Shown here in pieces: positions 31,290 to 44,142 of a stretch of 64,000 nt of DNA. This DNA comes from Mactromeris polynyma. Lineage: Eukaryota > Mollusca > Bivalvia > Venerida > Mactridae. Numbering within the stretch: position 1 is the first letter of the stretch; each line of letters opens with the position of its first letter. Under the pieces are notes generated by a model. It did no database searches and was not told the DNA's origin. It saw only the letters and a list, made by a program, of their open reading frames with translations. The stretch spans positions 186,001 to 250,000 of the forward strand of contig JASFXZ010000056.1 in assembly GCA_032209605.1 (NCBI GenBank), given 5' to 3'. The position numbers and the translations under genes were made by a program.

Positions 31290-34200
31290 AAAATGAAAGT
31301 CCTCAAGTGAACATCAGTTGTTGTGAAGTAGGGTGTTCACACATTGAATGAAAGTCACATTTAAATCATTATTATTCCAATTTAACTTGTAATAACTCAT
31401 TTGTTTAACAATAAGTCAGTTATATATTGAGTGAGTTTAAAACATGTCTTAACAGGTAGACAGCCACTAGCCATATAAATATATAATATACTTGTGTAAA
31501 TACATTTAAATATCTAATTTTCATACCAGTATGGTGTCATTTTCAAGATTGATTTGTGATATTTTGTGTTGTATATATGTTCATGCTTTTTGTTGCCATA
31601 GGCAAATATGTTTGCCGATAAGCAATACAGATTCATTTGTATGTGGTTTGTTCAATCGATACAGTGTTAAACCACTGCATGAAATTCTGTATTGAATTTG
31701 AGTTTATATAAATTTATAATTAATCTATAATGCAATGTTGCAAGAAATAATAACATCTTTATTTCATCAACTATATAGATATGCTGGTGAATCTTTGTTC
31801 TCAAAATGTGTAAAGTATTTCTACAGCTGATTGATCGTACAACAAAAACATACATTTAAATACAGTCAAATTGTTAAACTATCGTTCTCGGATTTTCGTT
31901 TCTTTTAATGATACTCGCTACTGGATGTAATTTATATTTCTCATCAAACGGAAACAATTTCACTTACTCTTGCTAGCTTGATAAAATTTACACCCATGCA
32001 TTTAAATTTTGATTGTAACTTATTGAAGGGAACGTTTATCAAATAACAGGCCTTGTTAATATCAATTGTCTCTGCTTCCTGCCAACACTACGTTATACGC
32101 GTTTGTGAGATAAATATGCATACAGAAGACATTTGTGATTTGGCAAGATTATACAACACAATGATAATCTATTAGAATTACAAATGTTTTAAAGTGAATA
32201 AAACATAGTTTAACAAGACTAAATTTAAATTATCGCTTTGAAGTATTTCTGACATTTGATCAACTATTTAATCTGGATGTAGTATTATTACATGTGAATT
32301 TTATGTATGAATGGATGTTTCGACGTACTTTCATGTATTTGCTGCCAAATATTGGTATCTTTTATTTTTGTATTCACTTTGTGATGAAATACCATTATAA
32401 ACGTAAAAGTAATTAGTATACCGTACGCAAAAAGATAATAATTTTGAAGAATATGTGTTACCGTAAGAACTTTGTTATCATTCACAAACAATGTAAGACT
32501 GAAACACAGATTAAGACTTCAATATTCCAATCGTTTTTAGACTTGCGGTCGCAGGCCGGCAGTCTTTAGTACCGCAAATACAAAACAAGCATCGAAAGAT
32601 CTACTTTATCGACACGTCCAATTGCACCGTTCATGCGCATTTTAATGTCTACTGTAAACGTGGTAAGAATTACGGTGATCACTAATTTGGACGGAGGTCA
32701 AACATGCCTTTTAATCGTAAACACTTGTTATTCATTCTAAACGAATTACAATTTGTTTGAATAATTGTTATTATTACCTCTACATTTTATACAGTTTTAT
32801 AAGAATATACCTTGATAACCGCGTTGGAGCAAAAAGAACATTTTAAAGTCGAAGTCTTAGTTTCAGTCTCAAACAAAGTTTTGATATATATGTCATGTTA
32901 TATAACATCTTTTGAGATGATTGTGCATGTATTGTCAAGTATTGTCAAATTAGCTTTTATGAAATGATTTCAAAGTATGTTTTCTTCATAACGTTTCTTA
33001 CATAGTTTTAGAATATTTCGCACTGAACATTTTCTCTTACAAGGTACCACGATTTTTTGCTCAATTTCTCAGTGAACGTTCTTAGATATTTCATCTTTTT
33101 ATCTTAGAACGTTCTAATAAATATTTTGGTTAGAGAACGATCTCAGATTTTTCTGTCAATTTCTCATAGAATGTTCTAAGGTATTGCATGTTAATGCGTT
33201 TTGCAAATGAAATGATGTGTTATTTTATTACAAATATCATTGCCAGAAATATTTAGCCAATAGCTGGCTTTTTGATGAAATTGACGCTCTCGGCGGTATC
33301 GATTTGTCAGTCCGCCTCAATTTGGGGCTATACAAATATAGAGTATACGGTTTTTTAGATTATCATAATTTTTTTGTCATTTAATTCACGTAATGTATTT
33401 ACATATGAGCACAAACGTCAATGTTTCATTTTTAAAAGGATATACATTAGTTTATTATTGATTATTATCTCCATGCTTCCCTGTTTGATTTAAATTGTTA
33501 TTATTACGCCTTATACCTATAACTGAAAAACACACGAAAAACTGTAATTTTAAAAATATATTTTTAGATACATATTTAAAGTATTTATATTTAAAGTACA
33601 ATATTTATCACATATGTGCACAAACTGCTATATATATATATATTATTATTTTTTTTTAATTAAATGAAATGTGATCTTCATGCTTCCCTGTTTGATTTAA
33701 ATTAGCAATGTCTCCGGTAAGCAACGATGAATACAGTAATACTTTTAAAGATATAACTGTCGGGTAAAGTATATTTATATTTGCGCCTCTCCGCCTCTGC
33801 AGTTCCATTTATGTCATGCAACAAAAGGACAACCAACACAGTGTAAGTTCATGCCAGACAATTTATTTTAAAACAAAAGGAACTAAATCAAACTAAAACA
33901 ATGACTAGTAATGTGTACTTTTGGTAGCATAGGACATAAAGTTGGACTACAAAAGTCCACATAACAAACATAAATAAAATATATTACATAGATCCTGAAA
34001 TATAGTACAAGGTGGGTGGTGGGGAGGAAAGTGGTGATAAATTGCAATAATAAACTTCACTGGAACAATCACAAGCTCCGCGTTGTTGATCCATAACATA
34101 TTTAAATGAGTGTAAAGATAATTAATTAACCAAAAGGTGAAGTTAACCCAAAGGTGACAAGTACCGGAACGGTTACAAAGGGTCCTCCAGCTAAAATAAT

Positions 34201-35040
34201 AATCAATATTGAAAAATAGCTGTAAATATAAATAACTTTACATTGTTACACTATATAAAGTATAATTTTTTGGTTAGTAGGTACTCAGAACTTTACCAAT
34301 TTTTTCTTCTTTTCAAATACTTTTATTTGTTTTCTTGTTTTATATTTTTCTTTATTCTTTAATCTTGGATCATAAAGAAGTCAGTCGCACGTTTTTAAAA
34401 CTTTGAAATTTTGACAATAGACTGGACGTAACAGTTAATTGAGAAGACAAGAAAAGACTTAAGAAAGAATAAATGAAAAGGATTTGTCGGGAAATAATTA
34501 CGTTGATGACGTCCTTTTGAACGATTTTTGTTAAGTTTCTTCCTATAATTTCGAATGCACTATATATCGTGGTGTACGCAACAGTGCGCGCGCATTATGA
34601 CATCTGATTGATGTGATCAAGCCGGATGCAGCACTTATATGAGCTATCAATTTTCAATTTGTGCTCTTTATAGGGAAAATTTGGGGGAAATGTGACATTT
34701 GATAGAATAGCCTTGAAATAAAATGTCGGTGTGGTTTTTTATTGACTGACTATTTAATCTGTAAATATGTGAAATTTAAAACAGTTTAACTCGAATACAA
34801 TAAATATATTTTTTATAATGATATTGTTTAATTTTAGTCAGTGTCATTATACTTTCTGTTTAAAAAAGACAAATGTATCTTTGCGATGCAAAAAAAGTAT
34901 CAATGGTTTTTAAACTCTCTTTATTTTTAAAAGTCACTTTTTAAAATTTTGTGAACTGTAAAAAAAAAGAAAGAAGAATGTTTTAACGTAGTAAACTGTT
35001 CGAAAGGTACAAAACGTTATTTTTGGTTTTTATGTAAAAA
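31290..35040. other. No gene recognised; two small local duplications
   Basis: AT-rich. A 41-bp segment is repeated imperfectly at about 33053-33094 and 33148-33190 (CAATTTCTCA, TTCTTAGA/TTCTAAGG, TATTTCAT/TATTGCAT). A segment of about 100 bp recurs at about 33400-33500 and 33610-33710 (shared CATGCTTCCCTGTTTGATTT). No coding sequence supported. Confidence 0.45.
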
Positions 35041-35043
35041 CCT

Positions 35044-35470
35044 TAAATATACTTCATTTGAACTTCTTAATTGTGAGTATATTTTTAAACATCATACATA
35101 CTGACATAAAAGAGAGAGATTACCGTCGCCTTTATTCTATACTGACGTAAGTGGGATTGGAGTTTAGTCTATTTAGAACAGTTCTACAGGGTAACAAATC
35201 TCACCATCATTTAAAGCGCCAGGAGACGAACAACTCAATATTGCCAAAACAAGATTTACGTCCCTCTGGAATTAAGCCGACGATAAATAGCTACAGGGAA
35301 CGTCACATACATAAGACTGTGCCTCTCCGCATAGACCTTCCGGGAACACAACAATCCATTAAACATCAGGCACTTGAGGAGGTTAAAGGCTACTATACGG
35401 GAATAATACACACAAATAATAAAAGAAACTTCAGACAGAAAATTTCGATACAAAAAAATATTCCTCAGCA
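35044..35470 (+). repeat. Dispersed repeat family, long copy
   Basis: Shares its start (ACTTCATTTGAAC, TGTGAGTATATTTTTAAACA, CATACTGACATAAAAGAGAG) and its second half (AGCTACAGGGAACGTCACAT through ATTCCTCA) with 44143-44406, which lacks about 105 bp in the middle. Shorter relatives lie at 22551-22590, 44561-44660 (reversed) and 53290-53341. An open frame runs through the second half in both long copies (TVPLRIDLPGTQQSIKHQAL), but the opposite strand is also open and the differences show no synonymous bias by eye, so coding is unproven. Confidence 0.75.
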
Positions 35471-35496
35471 GAGGAAAACTGAGAGGAGTCAGCACC

Positions 35497-35662
35497 ACAT
35501 TGTGTTGCCTTGCTCATTGTGGTGCCTTGCTCATTGTGGTGCATTGCTCATTGTGGTGCCTTGCTCATTGTGGTGCCTTGCTCATTGTGGTGCCTTGCTC
35601 ATTGTGGTGCCTTGCTCATTGTGGTGCCTTGCTCATTGTGGTGCCTTGCTCATTGCGGTACC
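35497..35662 (+). repeat. 17-bp minisatellite, about 9 copies
   Basis: Unit TTGCTCATTGTGGTGCC, near-perfect over nine to ten copies. Because 17 is not a multiple of three and the unit has no stop, all three plus frames read through it, producing repetitive Leu/Cys/Trp/Val frames that are not genes. Confidence 0.9.
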
Positions 35663-38015
35663 ATACTAGTACGCAGCAACTCTGATGATAGAACAATTGT
35701 TCGCATCCTCACCAAGCCTATACGCGTCAAATGCGGTTGATTCGGAACATAATACAGGGGAAGTAACTACCGCGAAACTAGTCGGTGTTTTCGCTACAGT
35801 TATACATCTTGACATCGAGTTTTTGAGACAAGTCATTAAACAAGCTTCAAGGGGGTGGGGAGGGGGGGATAGACCACAACGCACTCCGTGACTCCTTCTA
35901 TATTCTATATAAAGCCGCCATCTTGGATCGATAGTAAAATGAGGGAATTTTCAGACCTAATCTTGCGTAATGTATCTATTTATAAATATGACAGTGTTTT
36001 CATAAGTAATATTCAAGCAGACGACGCGTTTAGCGTCAAATTATATTGAATTAATAACCGTTGCATCCATCTTCATTCTATTTGACGATTGAGTGGTGAT
36101 TTAAACTACCTACAACCACTGTTAAACCTTTCTGAATTATAATCACTCTTGTTACTTAAGACATATATAGTGACTTGTTCATGACTTGATCTTTACATCG
36201 GTTTTTTTTATACAAGTCATCGTACTGTTAAACAAGCTTCAAAGCTTATATTAGTCTTTTCAACCACTCATTTTGTTGAATTAAAATCTTCATTCTTTAA
36301 TGCATTACTTATTTCAGTGTCTAACCGTGAATCTACATTTTATAATAGGTAGCAGTCACTTGGCAACATTTTTAATAGTACTTTACCATTACGTTTATCT
36401 CGAGTCATTCACCTGTTAGTAAAGAGGGTGTCTAAATTAAAAATGAAGAAGTACAACAGTTTCATTGATGGGATGATAATGGGATTCTTGATATGAATGG
36501 TATTCTTGATATATACAGAACTTGTCGCAAAAATGATAATGAAAATAGTTTCTATTACATACTGAATATAATCTTTCTTTCAGTTTTCTAAGTCCCTATT
36601 GACAAAATGTAACACATAAAAAGAGGATTATTTTTTGTAGATATAAAGCAAGTTTATTTACTGTTAATTTTTAAAGTTAAGATTTTACAAAAATAGAAAT
36701 CACAGGACAGCTTTTAAATAAACCTTTTTTCTTGTATTACAGAACAGATACTCACCATCCCATCTTTCTAGAACATTTACTCATATTTTGTATGGCTTAA
36801 ATTGATATAAAACACAGGTTTTGCAATTACAAGTTAGTACATGTCTCTAGACAAAATAGAAAACATTAACTGTTTAATCATAAGATAGATGGATACATGT
36901 TAAGAGTTTGTATTTTTACATGGAATAATTCTATTATAAACAGCCGATGGATTATTTATGCATTTGAAATTATTCTGTTACAAAATACAGAATATGAATT
37001 AATTTTGAAATTATCCTATTTTTACAAAACACAGAAACATTCATAAAATGAATCAGAGTTACGTGTTTAGAGTGAAATATTTTCATAGATTTCAAATAAC
37101 TACCTATAGCTATTTCAAAATAATCTCATGATTGGTGAGAGAATAAGTTAAAGAGGAGTTAACAGAGTGCAACACTTGCTTCACGATTCAAAAACAATTG
37201 TGTATTTATCTCATATGGCGGTGCATTCTGTTGGTGACTGAAAACTAAAGTCATTTTTAATTAAATATCATTTAAGTATTTTTTGTAAATGTCATTCTTG
37301 ATTCCCCCTCTTTTAAGATGTTCAAGTAGTAATTGTAAACCACATGACTCTACACCTTTTAAGCTTGATTGTGTTCGCATTGCAATAGTTTAAGGAAGGA
37401 TGATATACACAATTGTATTTAATAGGGAAACTTTAACCACGCTTCTATTGATAAGACCAGTGACTTTATTAAATGTGTGTTGGTTTATAAAGTAGGACCA
37501 TTAAAATCGTCATGACATCATGAAGAAGCTTTAGTTTGTTGAGTATAAACTTACATATACCTATAATCCTAAATAATCCAGGTGAAAAAATACATTTATT
37601 GATAAACTGTGGTCAACAGAAATGATGATCATTATGTAAACATATTGGAGTATTAGATTAACGTTTTAACGTATTTGAAGAGCATTTGCAATACAGTAAA
37701 ACCTTTACCATGACAACAATTGACATACAATTTTATCTAACGATAAGTCAAACGTTAACAATATGTTAACTAAAGAATGTTATATGATAATGCGACAAAC
37801 TTGTTGAAATGGTTTTGAGTCAGCGTTGTTTTAACATTACAACAATACAGTGATACGTCGCTACTTTGTCAGGCATTCCGTTTTCTAAAAATGTGTTTAT
37901 AGACTTTTTGAATAGTCATGGCAACATTGTGTACACTTTTGTAACACTTACAGCTCAATTTGTTTAAACGTATTATAAAAAACTACGACTTATATATATG
38001 TATTCTTAACATTTA

Positions 38016-38120
38016 CTCAGAGGCAGGGATGAGTGCCTCAGAGGCAGGGAGGAGTACCTCAGAGGCAGAGAGGAGTACCTCAGAGGCAGGGAGGAGTTCC
38101 TCAGAGGCAGGTACGAGAGT
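38016..38120 (+). repeat. 21-bp minisatellite, about 4.6 copies
   Basis: Unit CTCAGAGGCAGGGAGGAGTAC at the left edge of the inverted-repeat spacer. It is a multiple of three and reads SEAGRST repeats in one frame, but without start context or conserved flanks. Confidence 0.85.
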
Positions 38121-38220
38121 GCCAGAAACGTTTAGAACGAGCCATTTTGCGTTGTACATAACTAAGTGATATATTTGAATTGCGCATTGTGGCGAAGTTG
38201 TCATTTTAAAATCGGCAGCA

Positions 38221-38385
38221 ATGGATCAAAACGGAGTCGACAATCGTATATTTCAATGTTCCAAATGTGGTTACTATTTCTTGTTTTGGAGAAATCTTTT
38301 ACACCATTTAAGAGTATGGCATTCAAGTGGGTATTATTCTTATATATGCGTGTGCTGTGAAAAAACGTTTCAGGACCAAAAATAA
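38221..38385 (+). CDS. Small C2H2 zinc-finger ORF in the inverted-repeat spacer
   Basis: The ATG at 38221, in the context GCAGCAATGG, opens 54 codons. The first finger is complete: C-x2-C (CSKC), twelve residues, then H-x4-H (HLRVWH). A second begins (ICVCCEKTFQ) but meets TAA at 38383. Reading on, the same frame gives SHLKHTLG after two stops, the expected His half of finger two. So either the protein ends early or this is a zinc-finger gene broken by two ochre codons. A further 44-codon frame follows at 38544 (MDMFDTKEKKVRRKLKK). AATAAA occurs at about 38730. Being single-exon and lying inside a repeat spacer, it could be a retrocopy or transposon cargo. Confidence 0.45.
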   Translation: MDQNGVDNRIFQCSKCGYYFLFWRNLLHHLRVWHSSGYYSYICVCCEKTFQDQK

Positions 38386-38904
38386 TTTTAAAGTCATCTG
38401 AAACATACGCTAGGAAGAAAACTGTGAGGTTAATGGGGATTGGATTTCGAAGGTAAAGTCCTAAACGATAAATAAGCTGACCGATATTTTGTCGAGCTCA
38501 CTATATTCTTGGGTGTCAAGGAGTGAAGACGTGCATTCAGAAAATGGATATGTTTGATACTAAAGAGAAGAAAGTAAGGAGGAAGTTAAAAAAGAGCATA
38601 TCTCGAGCAAATCCTATGCCTCATTCCGAAATGTACATACGGATGGTTCTCCCAGCGGAGCAGATGACAGCTATATAATTTCTATCAACGAACTGACTGA
38701 CTTCATTCATTTGTTCCATCTGGATAGAACAATAAAACAATGTGTCTATTTTATTAAAACTCATGCTTTTATATTAAAGAAATGTACTTATCTGTAGATG
38801 ATTTAGAGAAAAAATAAATGTATCTAATAAACAAAGGTGTTGCTTTGTGACTTCTCTTTCTCGATCGTTTTGCCAATAGATGGTGTTTACCATTTAACTA
38901 AGAG

Positions 38905-38911
38905 TATATAA
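38905..38911 (+). promoter_or_regulatory. TATA-like motif pointing into the right arm
   Basis: TATATAA within ACTAAGAGTATATAAACAAG. It could promote transcription into the right arm, but no ORF follows. Confidence 0.2.
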
Positions 38912-41072
38912 ACAAGCAAGAGTCTTACATTCAAGACACCACAATTTAAATATCAAATTTGTTAAGTAAATGTTAAAAATACATACATATAAGTCGTAGG
39001 TTTTTATAATACGTTTAAACAAATTGAGCTGTAAGTGTTACAAAAGTGTACACAATGTTGCTATGACTATTCAAAAAGTCTATAAACACATTTTTAGAAA
39101 ACGGAATGCCTGACCACAGTAGCGACGTATCACTGTATTGTTGTAATGTTAAAGCAACGCTGACTCAAAACCATTTCAACAAGTTTGTCGCATTATCATA
39201 TAACATTCTTTAGTTAACATATTGTTAACGTTTGACTTATCGTTAGATAAAATTGTATGTCAATTGTTGTCATGGTAAAGGTTTTACTGTATTGCAAATG
39301 CTCTTCAAATATGTTAATACGTTAATCTAATACTCCAATATGTTTACATAATGATCATCATTTCTGTTGACCACAGTTTATCAATAAATGTATTTTTTCA
39401 CCTGGATTATTTAGGATTGTCGGTATATGTAAGTTTATACTCAACAAACTAAAGCTTCTTCATGATGTCATGACGATTTTAATGGTCCTACTTTATAAAC
39501 CAACAAACATTTAATAAAGTCACTGGTCTTATCAATAGAAGCGTGGTTAAAGTTTCCCTATTAAATACAATTGTGTATATCATCCTTCCTTAAACTATTG
39601 CAATGCGAACATAATCAAGCTTAAAAGGTGTAGAGTCATGTGGTTTACAATTACTACTTGAACATCTTAAAAGAGGGGGAATCAAGAATGACATTTACAA
39701 AAAATACTTAAATGCTATTTAATTAAAAATGACTTTAGTTTTCAGTCACCAACAGAATGCACCGCCATATGAGATAAATACACAATTGTTTTTGAATCGT
39801 GAAGCAAGTGTTGCACTCTGTTAACTCCTCTTTAACTTATTATCTCACCAATCATGAGATTATTTTGAAATAGCTATAGGTAGTTATTTGAAATCTATGA
39901 AAATATTTCACTCTAAACACGTAACTCTGATTCATTTTATGAATGTTTCTGTGTTTTGTAAAAATAGGATAATTTCAAAATTAATTCATATTCTGTATTT
40001 TGTAACAGAATAATTTCAAATGCATAAATAATCCATCGGCTGTTTATAATAGAATTATTCCATGTAAAAATACAAACTCTTAACATGTATCCATCTATCT
40101 TATGATTAAACATTTAATGTTTTTATATTTTGTCTAGAGACATGTACTAACTTGTAATTGCAAAACCTGTGTTTTATATCAATTTAAGCCATACAAAATA
40201 TGAGTAGATGTTCTAGAAAGATGGGATGGTGAGTATCTGTTCTGTAATACAAGGAAAAAGTTTATTTAAAAGGTGTCCTGTGATTTCTATTTTTGTAAAA
40301 TCTTAACTATAAAAATTAACAGTAAATAACCTTGTTTTATATCTACAAAAAATAATCCTCTTTTTATGTGTTACATTTTGTCAATAGGGACTTAGAAAAC
40401 TGAAAGAAAGATTATATTCAGTATGTAATAGAAACTATTTTCATTATCATTTTTGCGACAAGTTCTATATATATCAAAAATCCCATTCATATCAAGAATC
40501 CCATTATCATCCCATCAATGAAACTGTTGTACTACTATCATTTTTAATTTAGACACCCTCTTTACTAACAGGTGAATGACTCGAGATAAACGTAATGGTA
40601 AAGTACTATTAAAAATGTTGCCAAGTGACTGCTACCTATTATAAAATGTAGATTCACGGTTAGACACTGAAATAAGTAATACATTAAAGAATGAAGATTT
40701 TAATTCAACAAAATGAGTGGTTGAAAAGACTAATATAAGCTGTGAAGCTTGTTTAACAGTACGATGACTTGTATAAAAAGAACCGATGTAAAGATCAAGT
40801 CATGAACAAGTCACTATATATCACCACTCAATCGTCAAATAGAATGAAGATGGATGCAACGGTTATTAATTCAATATAATTTGACGCTAAACGCGTCGTC
40901 TGCTTGAATATTACTTATGAAAACACTGTCATATTTATAAATAGATACATTACGCAAGAATGGGTCTGAAAATTCCCTCATTTTACTATCGATCCAAGAT
41001 GGCGGCTTTATATAGAATATAGAAGGAGTCACGGAGTGCGTTGTGGTCTATCACAATCTCCCTTAAGCCAAA

Positions 41073-41206
41073 CACTGTGGCTTTATGCGTTCATGAATTT
41101 GATACTGTGGCTTTGGGCGTTGATGAATTTGACAGAATACTATTTTGCCAACATATTTCTCTATTAGTCACATTTTCCCATTTCTCTGTGTGATCATAGT
41201 ATACAC
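41073..41206 (+). repeat. Dispersed repeat with ACTGTGGCTTT start, copy 1
   Basis: From 41101 it matches 44661-44776 (ATACTGTGGCTTT, TTGATGAAT, ATACTATTTTGCC, CATTTCTCTG, TGATCATA). It begins with a local 28-bp duplication of the ACTGTGGCTTT unit and starts about 20 bp beyond the outer end of the large inverted repeat. Confidence 0.7.
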
Positions 41207-41209
41207 ATA

Positions 41210-41385
41210 CAGTAAAACTTCGCAACCTCGAACAGTTTTGGCTCGAACACAGTAGATACATCGAACAGGTTCTTAGGTCCCGGAGAAACCCCTTTTTATT
41301 TCATATTATCGAACAGTAGATCACTCGAACGGAGATAGGTCGAACACTCGAACAGGGTTTGCGGTCCCTAGATACCATTTCAGTC
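41210..41385 (+). mobile_element. pogo/Tigger-like terminal fragment
   Basis: TA followed by CAGTAAAACTTCGCAACCTC and several TCGAAC blocks. The CAGTxxAACCTCG-type end with TA target is characteristic of pogo/Tigger members of Tc1/mariner. No partner end or transposase was found nearby. Confidence 0.45.
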
Positions 41386-41389
41386 ATTG

Positions 41390-42015
41390 TTCACCATAGA
41401 TAGGTCGAACAATACAATAATTCACACCTGTCATGGACAGAGCGATATTCTATCGTTTGTTGACAGGTAGGATTGGGGATACATGCTATTCGCACGTAAT
41501 GATTATTACTTGATGGTTGTAATATATACAATACAGTGTACATGTACTTATGTGGCAAACAAATCACTTAATGGATCTATTAAATATTTAATGAAGTCCA
41601 AATAGGAATTATTCATGTTTACGGACGATCATGTGATAGTAATGGTGGCTAGTACAACATTTGAAATTCTCTAGATAAAAATATTGGATATTGCCGTTTT
41701 ACTATTGAAGCTTTTTATTCGAATGAAGACGTTTTTTATCCATAAATGATACATGTATGAAAATACGAAGTGATAAGTGGATTTAATGATCGTGAACTGT
41801 GTGGTAAACTGTTCAGTTGAAATCACAAAATAAACAATTGATAACTAAGGATCGATACGTTTTCTAGCTCTACTCTACTGAGAAGTATAAGTATACCATG
41901 ATAAGTAGAGAGTGACGTCATGCAATGTTTACATGGTTTGACCACCTTTATTGATCACAATAGGTAAATCAAATAACAAGCAAAACTATTTATTGTGATA
42001 TAGATTTCGTTAAAC
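41390..42015. other. No gene recognised
   Basis: AT-rich, no supported feature. Confidence 0.4.
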
Positions 42016-42020
42016 TAACA

Positions 42021-42104
42021 ACCGTGATAGCTCAGATGGTTGCGAGTCCTTACAATGCTAATTAACCTTTTTAGCTTGGGTCCGAGTTCAAGACCATCGG
42101 GATG
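42021..42104 (+). repeat. tRNA-like SINE head
   Basis: Box A TAGCTCAGATGG (42028-42039) and box B GAGTTCAAGACC (42084-42095), followed by a T-run. The acceptor stem does not form. Related to the reversed unit at 42541-42622. Confidence 0.5.
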
Positions 42105-42540
42105 TAGTTTTTTTTTCATTACAATATTATATATTTCGTTGGTCATCTACAGTTGTACTTACACGACTTATACTAAATAATGTTCGCTCGACTAAACATT
42201 GTATAGCCCGAGTGTGCATTTATAAGCTATTCACTAATAACGATATGGTTTCATGATTTTTAAAGTGCACAATATCATGGTGCAGTAGATTTACATGTAC
42301 ATTTATCGCTACACACTCACATTATATGGAACAAAGTTGATATGGCTACTTCGAAAAAACGTCAGAGGTTCAAATGAACATTTTAGCGACGACGCTATAG
42401 CCAAAACACGTTTGGTTTAAACGACAAAGCAATTAGACGATAACAAAAAAATAAATAAACAGACAGACACGACAAACAACAAGTAATTGATGAGCACTGA
42501 GTAAGCGAAAAAAAAATCATATTGTCCATTAAAATGGGAG

Positions 42541-42622
42541 GCAGGAATGTGTCTCGAACTCACACTCTATCTATTGGTCGAAGTTACTAGTCAGAAGCGC
42601 TACCAACTGAGCTATCAATACT
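42541..42622 (-). repeat. tRNA-like SINE head, opposite orientation
   Basis: On the minus strand: GATAGCTCAGTTGGTAGCGC (box A at 42614-42603), then GAGTTCGAGAC (box B near 42562). The box A segment closely matches the plus-strand unit at 42021. The two point towards each other across about 440 bp. A true tRNA is unlikely because 5' and 3' ends do not pair. Confidence 0.5.
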
Positions 42623-42919
42623 GTCTACTTGGAGCGATATTTCATTAACATTTAATACTAATCCTGAACATAATAGTCATGATAATGACCGTAAGCTTTA
42701 CATGTATTGGAAAGTGGGTATGGTCGTGTTTACTATCGACTTACCTTAACTTAGTTATATGTCTAGCTTTATTTCAAATGCCGTACATACCAAATTACAG
42801 TACGGTGAAAGGAATATTGTATCCAAATAAAGTTTGCCAGCGAAAAATAAAGGAAAGGGATAGACAAATAGTCAAACCCAAAAACCAATGAATATGAAGA
42901 AAATAAACAATGAACAAAC

Positions 42920-44140
42920 ATGTGTAGGCAAAATAGTGCACAGAATACCAGGCAAAATACAATTCAGAATACTACTGCGTCAATGCCAATAGATGTTCTT
43001 GGACAATCACGTGAAATATTATATGGACCTAGTGTTTGTTTGCAACATCTAAATAATTCACAGCAAGCACAGCGGACTGAGCATAACACAAATATTTCAA
43101 TCCAGAGTCAAGAAATGGGACAAACGTTTTCACCTATACTAACCGAAATGCAGTATTATGGACAATCACACCACGCCCCTAGGAACAACCACTATGCATA
43201 CACAGGTGTTGTACAAACAGGCACTAATGCAGGGGCGGATAGCGGAGTATCACCTTGGGCTTTGAATCTGTGTCAGCAAGTTAACTGTATCCAGACAATG
43301 CTGGATAATCACTGTAAAACATGGCAAAATGTGGAAAAAAATGTGAAGGCTCAAAATGAAAGTTGATTAAAATGGAGCGTGCTCTTTTTACCTACCAAGT
43401 ATAAAACAAGAAATAAAAACAACAATCTCAAAGCTCAGCGATATTGAAAACAATATGAAACATTTACAAACAAAAGTCACAGATTATGACGGAACTATTC
43501 AACAATATAGTGACATGTACGATGACATATCATCGAACAATAGAGATACTGATCAGAGAATAAGACAGATAGAAACACGTCTAACAGAACTGGAGTTGAA
43601 ATGCGAAAACACAGAGAAACACATAATGCAAACAGAAGAAAGTGTAACAGACATAAAATGGCGCAGTATGATAGATAGCATGCCCTTTTTTGGGGCATCC
43701 GGAGGTTAAAAAACTGAGGTCGAAAACTGTGAAGAGAAAATTCAAGATTTTATGAAAAGCGATATGGGTATTGAAAAAAGCATGCCAATGGATCGTGCCC
43801 ATCGTTTCGGGCGATAGAACAGTAACTTGCGTCCCCGGCCCATCTGTGTAAAATTTACATTCTATAAAGACAAAGAAATTGTGAGAATGAAAGGTGTTAT
43901 CTGAACTTGAAATTAAACGGAAGTCACTGTATGGCTTCGCAAAACAAGCGCGGGATAATTAAAACAATAAAGTAAAATTAGTGCGGGACAAACTGTATAA
44001 CAATGGAACATTATATAACGCACATAATGTTAGTGAAAACGGCGCTAGACCGAAAGTGTACAGATATACGAATTACAAGAAAGCATACAGACAGAGAGGA
44101 CAAAACGAAACACCTAGTGACATACATATACGACGGGTGT
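42920..44140 (+). pseudogene. L1-like LINE ORF1p remnant
   Basis: An ATG at 42920 begins a Gln/Asn-rich N-terminal region (to 43366). Next, in another frame (43400-43709), comes a coiled coil (KQEIKTTISKLSDIENNMK, RQIETRLTELELKCENTE) and the RRM entry IKWRSMIDSMPFFGASGG. A stop at 43707 interrupts; the frame resumes as VENCEEKIQDFMKSDMGI, MDRAHRFGR, LRPRPICVKFTFYKDKEIV, then KLVRDKLYNNGTLYNAHN. That is the standard order of L1-type ORF1p: coiled coil, RRM, C-terminal domain. At least four frame breaks. ORF2 is absent; a dispersed non-coding repeat follows at 44143. Confidence 0.78.
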
Positions 44141-44142
44141 TT

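Larger units (their letters stand above)
35868..41052. repeat. 5.2-kb inverted repeat with ~2.1-kb arms
   Basis: The left arm (35868-38016) and right arm (38966-41052) are reverse complements of each other over nearly their full lengths, from GATAGACCACAACGCACTCC at the outer ends to GTAAATGTTAA at the inner ends. By eye they are well above 90 percent identical. The main difference is about 75 bp at 36100-36175 present only on the left. No long coding frame exists in either arm. The spacer (38017-38965) holds a 21-bp minisatellite, a zinc-finger ORF and a TATA-like motif. A foldback transposon or a palindromic duplication are both possible; no clear target duplication is visible, and the right outer edge abuts another dispersed repeat. 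Confidence 0.92.

Noticed and set aside
35500..35740. Leu/Cys/Trp-rich frames over the 17-bp repeat
   Set aside because: Stop-free repeat unit read in all three frames; no start context or conserved flank.
38016..38169. SEAGRST-repeat protein
   Set aside because: In-frame only because the unit is 21 bp; no start context, no conservation at the flanks.
42541..42622. A functional tRNA gene on the minus strand
   Set aside because: Box A and B are good, but acceptor ends do not pair and no clear anticodon arm forms.
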